Notes under the pieces: generated by a model | Told to the model about the DNA's origin: nothing | Seen by the model: only the letters and a program-made list of their open reading frames with translations | The model's database searches: none | In this document: in pieces, positions 25,766 to 32,715 of the stretch | How positions within the stretch are numbered: the stretch's first letter is position 1 | Layout of the letters: the number at the start of each line of letters is the position of its first letter | NCBI GenBank assembly: GCA_934636825.1 | Contig: CAKUBG010000028.1 | Coordinates: 1-34,128, forward strand | Length of the DNA: 34,128 nt | DNA from: an uncultured bacterium | GTDB lineage: Bacteria > Vulcanimicrobiota > Xenobia > Xenobiales > Xenobiaceae | Direction: 5' to 3' | Made by a program: the position numbers and the translations under genes

Positions 25766-25776
25766 TTTGGCGATCA
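25766..25776. repeat. Copy of the TTTGGCGATC intergenic motif
   Basis: TTTGGCGATCAT begins 3 bp after the stop codon of the metallophosphoesterase gene. Other copies: 4708-4717, directly after the bioA stop; 7729-7738, between bioB and ogt; and both arms of the palindrome at 3809-3844. Confidence 0.6.
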
Positions 25777-25792
25777 TGCGCTTTTATGCAAT

Positions 25793-25826
25793 GGCCTAGC
25801 AAGCGATAGTTTGTTAGGCCGTTTTG
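25793..25826 (+). terminator. Terminator of the metallophosphoesterase gene
   Basis: GGCCTAGCAA (25793-25802) pairs with TTGTTAGGCC (25811-25820) with one G-U pair, followed by GTTTTG. Confidence 0.75.
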
Positions 25827-25845
25827 TATATACATCATGTATATA
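25827..25845. promoter_or_regulatory. Perfect TATATACAT-C-ATGTATATA palindrome upstream of nrdD
   Basis: Nine-bp arms around a single C, about 200 bp before nrdD and directly after the preceding terminator. It is a plausible operator near the nrdD promoter. It is not a good match to the NrdR box, and only one copy is present, so I leave the regulator open. Confidence 0.4.
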
Positions 25846-25870
25846 TATTACACGCCTAATATATATGCCT

Positions 25871-26033
25871 TCTTGCCTGTCAAGACTATATGTTGCCCCT
25901 TGACCACAACAGGTCGTCTTGCGCCGGGTTACGTACCTGTGCTAACCTTCTCGAGCGGTTCTGCGGCCTGTTTATCCAAGCACAAAATGTAAATATGGCG
26001 GCGTTCTGTGCCAAATTGGGGGAAATATACTAG
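25871..26033 (+). promoter_or_regulatory. GC-richer structured leader of nrdD, with a short upstream ORF
   Basis: This stretch is visibly richer in G and C than the surrounding intergenic DNA. It can form GTCAAG/CTTGAC (25879-25884 with 25899-25904) and ACAGGT/ACCTGT (25909-25914 with 25935-25940). A GGTTA/TAACC helix would cross the second stem, so alternative folds are possible. A frame of 47 codons (ATG 25890 to TAG 26031-26033) also spans it, using rare AGG and CGG codons. It could be a leader peptide or accidental. It matches no riboswitch class that I know. Confidence 0.45.
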
Positions 26034-26045
26034 AGGGAAGAAGCT

Positions 26046-28208
26046 ATGAACATTATCAAGCGCAGCGGCGAAGAACAGCCTTTCGACGTTACCAAGATTA
26101 CGGCTGCCATTACTAAAGCTAACAATACTGTTGAAGACAAAGATAAGCTCAGTCAGCAGCAAATCGAAGACATCGCCGCCTATATTACCGACGCTTGCGA
26201 AAAGTTGGCTCGCTCCCTCACCGTTGAGGAAATACAAGACTTAGTAGAAACGCAAATTATGCGTGCCGGCGCTTTTGAAGTTGCCAAAAATTACATTACT
26301 TACCGCTACAAGCGCAGTTTATTGCGTCAAGCTAATACTACTGATAATCGTATTATCAGCCTTATCGAATGCAGCAGCGAAGAAGCTAAAGAAGAAAACG
26401 CCAACAAGAACCCTACCATCAATAGTGTCCAGCGCGACTATATGGCCGGCGAAGTTTCTAAAGACATTTCTTGCCGCTTGCTTTTGCCCCAAGATGTAGT
26501 AGAAGCTCATCGCAAAGGTATCATCCATTTCCACGACTTGGACTATTTTGCCCAACATATGCACAATTGTTGCTTAATCAACTTGGAAGATATGTTGCAA
26601 AACGGTACGGTTATTTCCGGCACTATGATCGAAAAGCCGCACAGTTTCTCTACTGCTTGCAATATCGCTACCCAGATTATCGCTCAAGTAGCTAGCAACC
26701 AATACGGTGGCCAGAGTATTTCCCTTACTCACTTAGCGCCCTTTGTAGAAATTTCTCGCCAACGTCTCAGGCGCGAACTTCAGGAAGAATTTGACTCTAT
26801 TGGCGAAACTATCGAAGCCGACGATTTAGCCAAGCTTACCGAGACTAGATTGCGCCGCGAAATTGCTCGCGGAGTACAAACTATTCAATATCAGATCGTT
26901 ACTTTGCTTACTACTAATGGTCAAGCTCCCTTTGTAACTATCTTCATGTACTTAAACGAAGCTTCCAGCGACGCCGAAAAGCACGACTTGGCTATGATTA
27001 TTGAAGAAGTGCTTAAGCAGCGCTATGTGGGAGTAAAGAATTGTCAAGGCGTCTACGTTACGCCGGCTTTCCCCAAGCTTATCTATGTTTTGGAAGATGA
27101 CAACATTAGCGAAGATACTCCCTATTGGTATTTAACTAAGTTAGCCGCTCAGTGTACTGCTAGACGTTTAGTGCCTGATTACATTAGCGAAAAGAAAATG
27201 AAAGAGCTTAAGGAAGGCTGTTGCTTCCCGGTTATGGGCTGTCGTTCGGCTCTTTCTCCTTGGCGCGATAAGAGTGGACAGTATAAATACTACGGTCGCT
27301 TCAACCAAGGCGTAGTTACTTTAAATCTTGTCGACATTGCTCTTTCCAGTCAGAAAGACATGGACAAATTCTGGCAAATTTTCGATGAGCGCTTAGAGCT
27401 TTGCTATAAGGCTTTAATGTGCCGTCACAATCGTCTCAAAGGCACCCTTTCCGACGCTGCTCCTATTTTGTGGCAAGACGGAGCTTTAGCTAGACTTCCC
27501 AAGGGCGAAGTTATCGACTCCTTGCTTTATGGCGGCTATTCTACTATTTCTTTGGGTTATACCGGTTTATGCGAATGTATTCGTTACTTAACTGGCAAGA
27601 GTCATACTACTCCCGAAGCTATGCCTTTAGCTTTAAAAATCATGAAATATATGAATAAAGCTTGTAAAAAGTGGACTGAAGAGACCAATATCGCCTTTAG
27701 TATTTACGGTACGCCTTTGGAGTCTACCACTTATAAATTTGCTCGCTGTTTACAACAGCGCTTCGGTATTATCGAAGGCGTTACTGACAAGAGCTACATT
27801 ACCAATAGCTACCACGTTCACGTAACTGAACCTATTGATGCTTTCAGTAAACTAGCTGTCGAAGCTCAGTTCCAAGCTTTGTCAGTTGGCGGCGCTATTA
27901 GCTATGTAGAAGTGCCCAATTTACAAAACAATATTGAAGCCGTTTTGGAACTTATGCGCTTTATTTACGACAACATTATGTATGCTGAATTAAATACTAA
28001 GAGCGACTATTGCCAAAACTGCGGCTTTGATGGTGAAATTGAAGTAGTGGAAAATAAAGATCATAAATATGTCTGGCGCTGCCCCAATTGTGGCAACTTA
28101 GATCAGAGCACTATGAATGTAGCTAGACGTACTTGCGGTTATATCGGTTCCCAATATTGGAATCAAGGGCGCACTCAAGAAATTCACGATCGCGTGATGC
28201 ATTTATAG
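26046..28208 (+). CDS. nrdD: Anaerobic ribonucleoside-triphosphate reductase
   Basis: Class III, oxygen-sensitive glycyl-radical enzyme that makes deoxyribonucleoside triphosphates in the absence of oxygen. An N-terminal ATP-cone (IIKRSGEEQPFDVTKITAAI, residues about 3-90) gives allosteric control. The catalytic barrel contains FHDLDYFAQHMHNCC and VMGCRSALSPW. Near the C-terminus a four-cysteine zinc site (YCQNCG and WRCPNCG) precedes the glycyl radical motif RTCGYIGSQYW, with the radical on G698. 720 residues is full length. SD AGAGGGAAG precedes the ATG. NrdG, its activase, follows after 110 bp. A possible structured leader and a palindrome lie upstream. Confidence 0.97.
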   Translation: MNIIKRSGEEQPFDVTKITAAITKANNTVEDKDKLSQQQIEDIAAYITDACEKLARSLTVEEIQDLVETQIMRAGAFEVAKNYITYRYKRSLLRQANTTDNRIISLIECSSEEAKEENANKNPTINSVQRDYMAGEVSKDISCRLLLPQDVVEAHRKGIIHFHDLDYFAQHMHNCCLINLEDMLQNGTVISGTMIEKPHSFSTACNIATQIIAQVASNQYGGQSISLTHLAPFVEISRQRLRRELQEEFDSIGETIEADDLAKLTETRLRREIARGVQTIQYQIVTLLTTNGQAPFVTIFMYLNEASSDAEKHDLAMIIEEVLKQRYVGVKNCQGVYVTPAFPKLIYVLEDDNISEDTPYWYLTKLAAQCTARRLVPDYISEKKMKELKEGCCFPVMGCRSALSPWRDKSGQYKYYGRFNQGVVTLNLVDIALSSQKDMDKFWQIFDERLELCYKALMCRHNRLKGTLSDAAPILWQDGALARLPKGEVIDSLLYGGYSTISLGYTGLCECIRYLTGKSHTTPEAMPLALKIMKYMNKACKKWTEETNIAFSIYGTPLESTTYKFARCLQQRFGIIEGVTDKSYITNSYHVHVTEPIDAFSKLAVEAQFQALSVGGAISYVEVPNLQNNIEAVLELMRFIYDNIMYAELNTKSDYCQNCGFDGEIEVVENKDHKYVWRCPNCGNLDQSTMNVARRTCGYIGSQYWNQGRTQEIHDRVMHL

Positions 28209-28222
28209 CAATTGAAAAATCA

Positions 28223-28265
28223 GGCAGTATAATTATTGTATTTATTGTACAGTAATTATGCTGCC
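28223..28265 (+). repeat. Hairpin between nrdD and nrdG
   Basis: GGCAGTATAATTA (28223-28235) pairs with TAATTATGCTGCC (28253-28265) over 13 bp with one G-U pair. No T run follows, so it is more likely a processing or stability element, or a leaky stop that lowers nrdG relative to nrdD. Confidence 0.6.
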
Positions 28266-28318
28266 AGTTTAATTGATGCGTATTGTTTGTGTTTTTTTAG
28301 TAAAGGTCGGCTGTTGAT

Positions 28319-28825
28319 ATGAATTATGCAAAAATTGTTCCTCTGGATGTAGCTAACGGTACGGGAATCCGTGTTTCACTTTTTGTCTCTGGTTGTCCGC
28401 ACCATTGTTTTAATTGCTTCAACCAAGAAACCTGGGACGAAAGCTACGGCCAGCCTTACACTAAAGATACAGAAGATGAAATCATTAAGCTCTTGCGTCA
28501 TCCTCATGTACGCGGTCTCACTTTGTTAGGCGGTGAGCCTTTTACAATTGAGCATCAGCGCATCCTTTGGCCGCTTATACAAAGAATTAAGCAAGAGCTG
28601 CCACAAAAAGATATTTGGGGCTACACAGGTTATCTTATAAACGATTTACTCCCAGCTGGCCGTGCGTATTGTGAAATAACAACTGATATTTTACAACACC
28701 TAGATATGCTGGTAGACGGCCCCTTTGTTGAAGCTAAAAAAGACCTACGCCTAAACTTTCGCGGATCGTCTAACCAGCGCTTAATAGATAAAAAGCAATT
28801 GTTGGAGTACATTGCTGGTAAATAA
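28319..28825 (+). CDS. nrdG: Anaerobic ribonucleotide reductase activating protein
   Basis: Radical SAM activase that generates the glycyl radical on NrdD using S-adenosylmethionine and a [4Fe-4S] cluster. The cluster motif is C26-x3-C30-x2-C33 in GCPHHCFNCFN. It is followed by GLTLLGGEPF, the SAM-binding glycine stretch, DIWGYTGYL, and MLVDGPFVEAKKDL, conserved in the family. 168 residues is the normal length. The ATG at 28319 has an AAAGG about 14 nt upstream. It is separated from nrdD by a hairpin but surely belongs to the same pathway. Confidence 0.96.
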   Translation: MNYAKIVPLDVANGTGIRVSLFVSGCPHHCFNCFNQETWDESYGQPYTKDTEDEIIKLLRHPHVRGLTLLGGEPFTIEHQRILWPLIQRIKQELPQKDIWGYTGYLINDLLPAGRAYCEITTDILQHLDMLVDGPFVEAKKDLRLNFRGSSNQRLIDKKQLLEYIAGK

Positions 28826-28876
28826 AGAAAGGAGCCTCATTAGCTGTTTCTCTAGGCATCTAACCCAGGCGCAAAA

Positions 28877-28897
28877 CTAGGCTATAAATTCTTCCAC
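28877..28897 (-). pseudogene. First six codons of a lost second ImmA gene
   Basis: Two nt past the XRE stop, the minus strand reads GTG GAA GAA TTT ATA GCC TAG, matching the start of the intact ImmA-like gene at 29925 (MEEFIA) and then breaking into a stop. It is the residue of an ImmA gene that once followed this XRE gene. Confidence 0.75.
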
Positions 28898-28899
28898 AA

Positions 28900-29265
28900 T
28901 TACTTACCCTTTTTGCGCCTCCTCTCCAAAATATCCATAATCCGTCCACAAACAGATTCATCGAGATCATCAAACTGTCTCGCAAATGTTACGGCAAGCT
29001 GACGCTTAGAGTCAGAAGTATCTTCAAGATTTAGTGAGATAGTTTTCTGTGATTCCATAGCTAATTGTTTTAAACTATCATATTGTTCATCATTAAGTCC
29101 GTAAGATTCCCTCAGCTTCTCATACCAATCTGATGGCATTTTCTTTTTGCCATTTTCTACAGCAGACAAAAAAGCTGAAGAAACACCCAGCAAATCGGCC
29201 ATATCTTTTAATACTTGACCATTTTGCAATCTCAACATGCGAAGAAAAGTAGCTAATTTTTTCAC
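28900..29265 (-). CDS. XRE-family transcriptional repressor (ImmR-like)
   Basis: A 121-residue DNA-binding protein with an N-terminal Cro/C1-type helix-turn-helix (FLRMLRLQNGQVLKDMADLL then GVSSAFLSAVENGKKKMP) and a charged helical C-terminus (about 75-121). The start is GTG at 29265; the neighbouring ATG is out of frame. It is preceded by two TTAACC-N6-GGTTAA-type sites (29299-29316 and 29346-29363) flanking a -35/-10 pair, so it is probably autoregulated. The ImmA-like peptidase gene lies just upstream; in ICEBs1-type switches such a protease cleaves the repressor. The same operators at 32528-32592 suggest that it also controls the DUF4417-toxin operon. Confidence 0.85.
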   Translation of the reverse strand: MKKLATFLRMLRLQNGQVLKDMADLLGVSSAFLSAVENGKKKMPSDWYEKLRESYGLNDEQYDSLKQLAMESQKTISLNLEDTSDSKRQLAVTFARQFDDLDESVCGRIMDILERRRKKGK

Positions 29266-29298
29266 ATTGCCTAACTCTCTTTTCTAATCTAGATATTA

Positions 29299-29363
29299 TT
29301 AACCTTTATAGGTTAATAATATTAAACCACATTCGAGCTATGGCATCAACTACCTTTGGTTAA
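29299..29363 (-). promoter_or_regulatory. Operator pair 1 and promoter of the XRE gene
   Basis: Site a, TTAACC-TTTATA-GGTTAA (29299-29316), and site b, TCAACT-ACCTTT-GGTTAA (29346-29363), start 47 bp apart. On the minus strand a TTGATG overlaps site b, and after 17 bp comes TTTAAT, a plausible -35/-10 pair placed between the sites, so a repressor bound at both would block RNA polymerase. Confidence 0.75.
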
Positions 29364-29379
29364 CTCTTGTGTTTGTATA

Positions 29380-29925
29380 TTAGAGTATGCCTTCTTCCTT
29401 TAAATTGCGGTTAACGTTATATTGATAATTGGCTGCAGCTTTAGAAACACCACATTGTTGCGCTATTTCTTTTGGAGTCATATCTTTTGTTAAATCAGCG
29501 GGAATTAGCAATTCAGCAGCAAAGCACTTGGCTTGCCACTCCGGTGAATGATAAGGTAGTACTTTGTCTTTCTTGAAGTTGCGCTGTAGTTTTATACCAA
29601 ACATGCCACCAAGAAGTAAAAGATGAGCTATTTCATGTGCAACTGTCATTCTGTCTCTACCGTTACCATTTACTGCACCGTCATATACACTCTCTTTTAT
29701 GCGTATTTCTTTCTTAATAATATCTGTATCGCCGTGAATATTTGGTGGAAAAGTATCGTCAGGAACTATTTCGTAATTAGTGTCAGGAATAACCACGCAT
29801 ATAAGCTCTAAAAGCCTTAATACATCCAAGTATAAATTACCTTGTAGATTAAATTTATCTTTAATTTTATTGGCTAACTTTCTAAGTTTTAACCTAGATG
29901 TAGACTCGGCTATAAATTCTTCCAT
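29380..29925 (-). CDS. ImmA/IrrE-family zinc metallopeptidase
   Basis: A 181-residue gluzincin-type protease. The zinc motif is HEIAH (H97, E98, H101) in VAHEIAHLLLL, and the third ligand region is WQAKCFAAELLIP. A C-terminal helix-turn-helix-like segment (KEIAQQCGVSKAAANYQYN) follows, as usual for the family. In phage and ICE control circuits such proteases destroy a cognate XRE repressor. It is now transcribed from operator pair 2 through a remnant of a second XRE gene (29930-30045) and lies upstream of the intact XRE gene, the reverse of the usual order. Intact and probably functional. Confidence 0.88.
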   Translation of the reverse strand: MEEFIAESTSRLKLRKLANKIKDKFNLQGNLYLDVLRLLELICVVIPDTNYEIVPDDTFPPNIHGDTDIIKKEIRIKESVYDGAVNGNGRDRMTVAHEIAHLLLLGGMFGIKLQRNFKKDKVLPYHSPEWQAKCFAAELLIPADLTKDMTPKEIAQQCGVSKAAANYQYNVNRNLKEEGIL

Positions 29926-29929
29926 AATT

Positions 29930-30045
29930 GCTTATTTTTTTGCGCCTCTTCTTAAAAATATCCATAATTCGTCCGCAAACAGATTTATCGAGGGTACCAA
30001 ATTGTCTCGCAAATATTACGCAAATTGACGCTTGGATTCATGTAT
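29930..30045 (-). pseudogene. Degenerate 3' end of a second XRE repressor gene
   Basis: This DNA closely matches the 3' end of the XRE gene (about 28900-29020): KRQ, then FARQF, SVCGRIMDI and RRKK can be read, but in different frames and with a TAA. The first about 80 codons are deleted, so operator pair 2 now abuts this remnant. It leads directly into the intact ImmA-like gene, showing the ancestral order XRE then ImmA. Confidence 0.8.
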
Positions 30046-30110
30046 CATACCTGTAAAGGTTAATAATATTAAACCACACTTGAGCTGTAGTATCAACTAC
30101 TTTTGGTCAA
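30046..30110 (-). promoter_or_regulatory. Operator pair 2 and promoter of the ImmA-like gene
   Basis: Site a, CATACC-TGTAAA-GGTTAA (30046-30063), and site b, TCAACT-ACTTTT-GGTCAA (30093-30110), again 47 bp apart. On the minus strand TTGATA and TTTAAT are 17 bp apart between them. It is slightly degenerate compared with pairs 1 and 3. Confidence 0.7.
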
Positions 30111-30137
30111 TTTTTTGTTTATATATTTACTATTATA

Positions 30138-30190
30138 TGAAGCATTGAAGCCAATTACAGCCAATATTTGGTATAATATAAAATGCTTCA
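30138..30190. repeat. TGAAGCATT/AATGCTTCA inverted repeat
   Basis: Nine-bp perfect arms (30138-30146 and 30182-30190) around a 35-nt loop that contains a TATAAT, in the gap between the 30277 gene and the ImmA promoter. A third GAAGCATCTT lies at about 30233. It may be a terminator-like structure or an operator; unclear. Confidence 0.4.
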
Positions 30191-30276
30191 TTCTGTTCAC
30201 CTCATTTTTATAAAGAGGAAAAAAACAGTCTGAAGCATCTTCTATTTTTGCGAACCATTTGGTATGTTCCAGTTGA

Positions 30277-30786
30277 CTACTCGTCTATTGCGTCGAAGTA
30301 CTCAACCTCTAAGGAATAAGCAAAGGCTACATTTTTGCTGTCTTTGTCAAAAGCTACTATTTTGCGTTTATCCGGACTAACGAAGTACGTATATTTGAAG
30401 TTAGCTTTTTTTACAAATTCAGATAGCAAAAGTCCATGCACAAAGCCATACTCAGTAAGTTCATACCTGTCTATATCAGATATAACATATATCTCTTGCC
30501 AATCATCAGTTGGTGTATCATTATCGACTTCATTAGGTTCGATTATGTTATACACACGCCACATTCTACGAGTACGCATATCCTGTACATGGACACGTTT
30601 ACAATATTGGCAATACCAAAACAGATAATTACGATCTTCGCAGTAGTAATCCCAAAAACTAAGTTTGGGATCTGCAGCAATATGGTTTTCCAAATCCTGT
30701 CTGTAATACACTTCAATAATATTTGCAGAAGGACAATCACTATTAGACATGGTATTTTTGTCGCATAAACATCCGAATCTAGCCAT
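30277..30786 (-). CDS. Zinc-ribbon putative immunity protein, paralogue A
   Basis: About 169 residues from the ATG at 30786 (MARFGCLCDKNTMSN). The frame is open further upstream, but both paralogues start at this motif. Cys pairs in FGCLC and WYCQYCKR look like a four-cysteine zinc site. The last about 75 residues, from DWQEIYVISD through ELTEYGFVHGLLL to YFDAIDE, are almost identical to those of the gene at 33443, while the N-terminal halves differ more. It is last in the operon DUF4417, toxin-like, paralogue B, paralogue A. The immunity role is inferred from its place behind the toxin-like gene and its duplication. Confidence 0.6.
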   Translation of the reverse strand: MARFGCLCDKNTMSNSDCPSANIIEVYYRQDLENHIAADPKLSFWDYYCEDRNYLFWYCQYCKRVHVQDMRTRRMWRVYNIIEPNEVDNDTPTDDWQEIYVISDIDRYELTEYGFVHGLLLSEFVKKANFKYTYFVSPDKRKIVAFDKDSKNVAFAYSLEVEYFDAIDE

Positions 30787-30835
30787 TACAGTTTTACAAT
30801 ATACCTCCAAAATAATCAATGCAGCGAAAATATGC

Positions 30836-31324
30836 TTAATTAACAAATTTCATGTCTAAAACATAAGCGAAAGCAAACTTACCGTTCTTATCATAAGCTT
30901 GCAAGACACGTTGTTCAGAATTAAACCAATATTTGTATTTAAAATCAGCTATCTTAACAAAGTTTGACAAAAGTAATTCTCTATCGCGTTCATTTATTTC
31001 ATAAAGGTCAACATCAGAAATCAAATAAACTTCAAACCAACTATTGTCAATCGGCATAGGAACATAGGATTCATGGCAGACTTTTTTATAAATATACCAT
31101 AAGCTTAAGGTTTTATAGCTCTCCTGAAGAATACGTCCACATTCATTACATTGCCAAAATTCATAATTTTCTGATGCTTCAAAACTCCAATCCCACAAGG
31201 TTATTTCTGGATTGGTGCTTACAGCTTTATCTATATCCTTCTTACAATAAATATTAACAATATTAATAGATGGATAAGTGCTATTAGATAAAACATTGCC
31301 ACACTTGCAACCAAATCTCGACAT
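30836..31324 (-). CDS. Zinc-ribbon putative immunity protein, paralogue B
   Basis: 162 residues starting MSRFGCKCGNVLSN, with Cys pairs in FGCKC and FWQCNECGR that suggest a zinc ribbon. The second half follows the paralogue pattern (WFEVYLISDVDLYEI, then LLLSNFVKIADFKYKYW, then FAFAYVLDMKF) but is clearly diverged from the other two. Its ATG lies 1 nt after the stop of the toxin-like gene, with GGAGGA overlapping that gene's end, so it is translationally coupled to it. This is the arrangement expected of a cognate immunity gene. Function not proven by sequence. Confidence 0.65.
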   Translation of the reverse strand: MSRFGCKCGNVLSNSTYPSINIVNIYCKKDIDKAVSTNPEITLWDWSFEASENYEFWQCNECGRILQESYKTLSLWYIYKKVCHESYVPMPIDNSWFEVYLISDVDLYEINERDRELLLSNFVKIADFKYKYWFNSEQRVLQAYDKNGKFAFAYVLDMKFVN

Positions 31325-31325
31325 A

Positions 31326-31793
31326 TTATATTCCTCCGTCGTTCATGCCAATTTTACTTTTGTCGCTAAACCAAACCTCAACATGACCTAAAACATGTCC
31401 CTTCCTTACTGCTTCATCAAAAACAGCTTGAGCATGTCTCCTGCCAATATCATTGTTGATATGGTTTGGTAAATAAATAGCTACAGTCGCGTTATCGTAA
31501 AATTTAAACTGTTTGAAACCTTTCTGAATATTTTTAGCAATAGCACTAGGATTAGGACTAGTTGTCTGTTTAACTTCTACGTTCTGCAGATAATTAAGGT
31601 CATCACTCGTCTTAATAGTTAAATCATATTGTTTAAGTTGAAGCTCACTTTTAACACAACGAAAAACAGGCTCCAACCCTAAGTCCATATAACGTTCAGC
31701 GACAAATATTGCTCCCTTATCAGTAACTTTACGGCCTGCTGTGTCTTTGTAAAAGACTTGTTTTTCGGTATGCCCTCCTCTTCCTCTACCCAC
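31326..31793 (-). CDS. Toxin-type nuclease domain (PD-(D/E)xK-like), stand-alone
   Basis: About 156 residues. It resembles the C-terminal toxin modules of polymorphic and contact-dependent inhibition toxins: a short glycine/arginine-rich lead (GRGRGGHTEKQ), then AIFVAERYMDLG, YDLTIKTSDD, the candidate catalytic strand NVEVKQTTSPNP with E-x-K, and the closing HVEVWFSDK. No secretion or delivery domain is attached, so it is either an orphan toxin tip or an intracellular effector. I choose GTG at 31793, which has GGAGG 5 nt upstream and overlaps the DUF4417 stop by 8 nt; the frame is also open from a TTG at 31805. An immunity-like gene follows directly. Nuclease activity is inferred. Confidence 0.55.
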   Translation of the reverse strand: MGRGRGGHTEKQVFYKDTAGRKVTDKGAIFVAERYMDLGLEPVFRCVKSELQLKQYDLTIKTSDDLNYLQNVEVKQTTSPNPSAIAKNIQKGFKQFKFYDNATVAIYLPNHINNDIGRRHAQAVFDEAVRKGHVLGHVEVWFSDKSKIGMNDGGI

Positions 31794-32433
31794 ATTTACC
31801 TCCAAAACGCTCGAAAGAATAAGTTTTTAAGGTGACAATAGGAACAGAGAAACGTTCCTTACATTGCTCAGGAAAAATACCATAGACATATATTTTACTA
31901 GGATGCTTTCTCCTAACCAATTCATGCATACCACTTAAGAATGAGTGCTTACAAATATAGTCTCTACCCATACAACCTTGGCTAGTAACTGCAAGGACAC
32001 TATTACTAGGAATGCCATCAAAAGCCCATTCAAAACTGCTTTCGTCACTCCAACCAACATTGGGAACCGTTAACAAGCCTTGGCTTTGCAAATAAAAAGT
32101 CAAAGCCTTATTGCGCCAATTATTGTAAATCTGTTGAGGAACTGGCATATCAAGCAACATGCTAAAATCAGGCCCAATTCCATTCTTACAACGTCTCAAA
32201 CGAGGCAGATACAAGTCTGCATTTTTCCAAAAGCCTTCATACCTATAATCATCAATATAGAAGTGAAAGCTTTTAGTACTTTGCAAGTCATTATTGCCAA
32301 TAAGGTGAAATGGAGTCACTTCGTCAATTTCTACATCATGAACTGGAGATAATTCAGGCATATCATATGGACCAACCAAATTAGCCCCTTTACAATAGCG
32401 CCACTTAAAGCATTTATACTTATTAAATTTCAT
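31786..32433 (-). CDS. DUF4417 domain-containing protein
   Basis: A 215-residue protein of the DUF4417 family, frequent in phages and other mobile elements and of unknown biochemistry. Family features are HFYIDDYRYEGFWKN, PRLRRCKNGIGPDFSMLLDM, then WAFDGIPSNSVLAVTSQGC and IYVYGIFP. The ATG at 32433 has GGAGG 5 nt upstream; the TTG just before it is less likely. First gene of a tightly packed operon with the toxin-like gene (8-bp overlap) and two immunity-like genes, read from operator pair 3. Its C-terminal FGGKCG is followed in the next frame by GRGRGG, so a past frameshift or fusion with the toxin frame is conceivable. Confidence 0.75.
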   Translation of the reverse strand: MKFNKYKCFKWRYCKGANLVGPYDMPELSPVHDVEIDEVTPFHLIGNNDLQSTKSFHFYIDDYRYEGFWKNADLYLPRLRRCKNGIGPDFSMLLDMPVPQQIYNNWRNKALTFYLQSQGLLTVPNVGWSDESSFEWAFDGIPSNSVLAVTSQGCMGRDYICKHSFLSGMHELVRRKHPSKIYVYGIFPEQCKERFSVPIVTLKTYSFERFGGKCG

Positions 32434-32527
32434 CAATGCCTCCGTACTTTCTTCACTAATTTCACAAATTACAGAAGCATTAATAAGTACTACAAGTATT
32501 ACTGCATTAAATACTTTTGTAATTATC

Positions 32528-32592
32528 TTAACCTTTACAGGTTAATAATATTTAACCATACTTAAATTAAAATATCAACCTATATTGGTTAA
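32528..32592 (-). promoter_or_regulatory. Operator pair 3 and promoter of the DUF4417-toxin operon
   Basis: Site a, TTAACC-TTTACA-GGTTAA (32528-32545), a perfect palindrome in its arms, and site b, TCAACC-TATATT-GGTTAA (32575-32592), start 47 bp apart, as in pairs 1 and 2. On the minus strand TTGATA and TTAAAT are separated by exactly 17 bp between them. The operon start codon is about 95 bp further on. Confidence 0.75.
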
Positions 32593-32715
32593 AATTACTT
32601 ATATATACAAGTGTATTTAATGTATTTATCGCGTTGTTAATAAAATATTCACATTAAAAGGATAAACCAAAGACAGAGGACATAATCAATGTATTTAATG
32701 TGTTACAGCTGGTTG

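Noticed and set aside
25871..26040. Cobalamin or other known riboswitch before nrdD
   Set aside because: None of the conserved core sequences of the riboswitch classes that I know could be found.
25929..26237. Minus-strand ORF of 102 codons overlapping the start of nrdD
   Set aside because: It is antisense to conserved nrdD codons and has no ribosome binding site or recognisable family.
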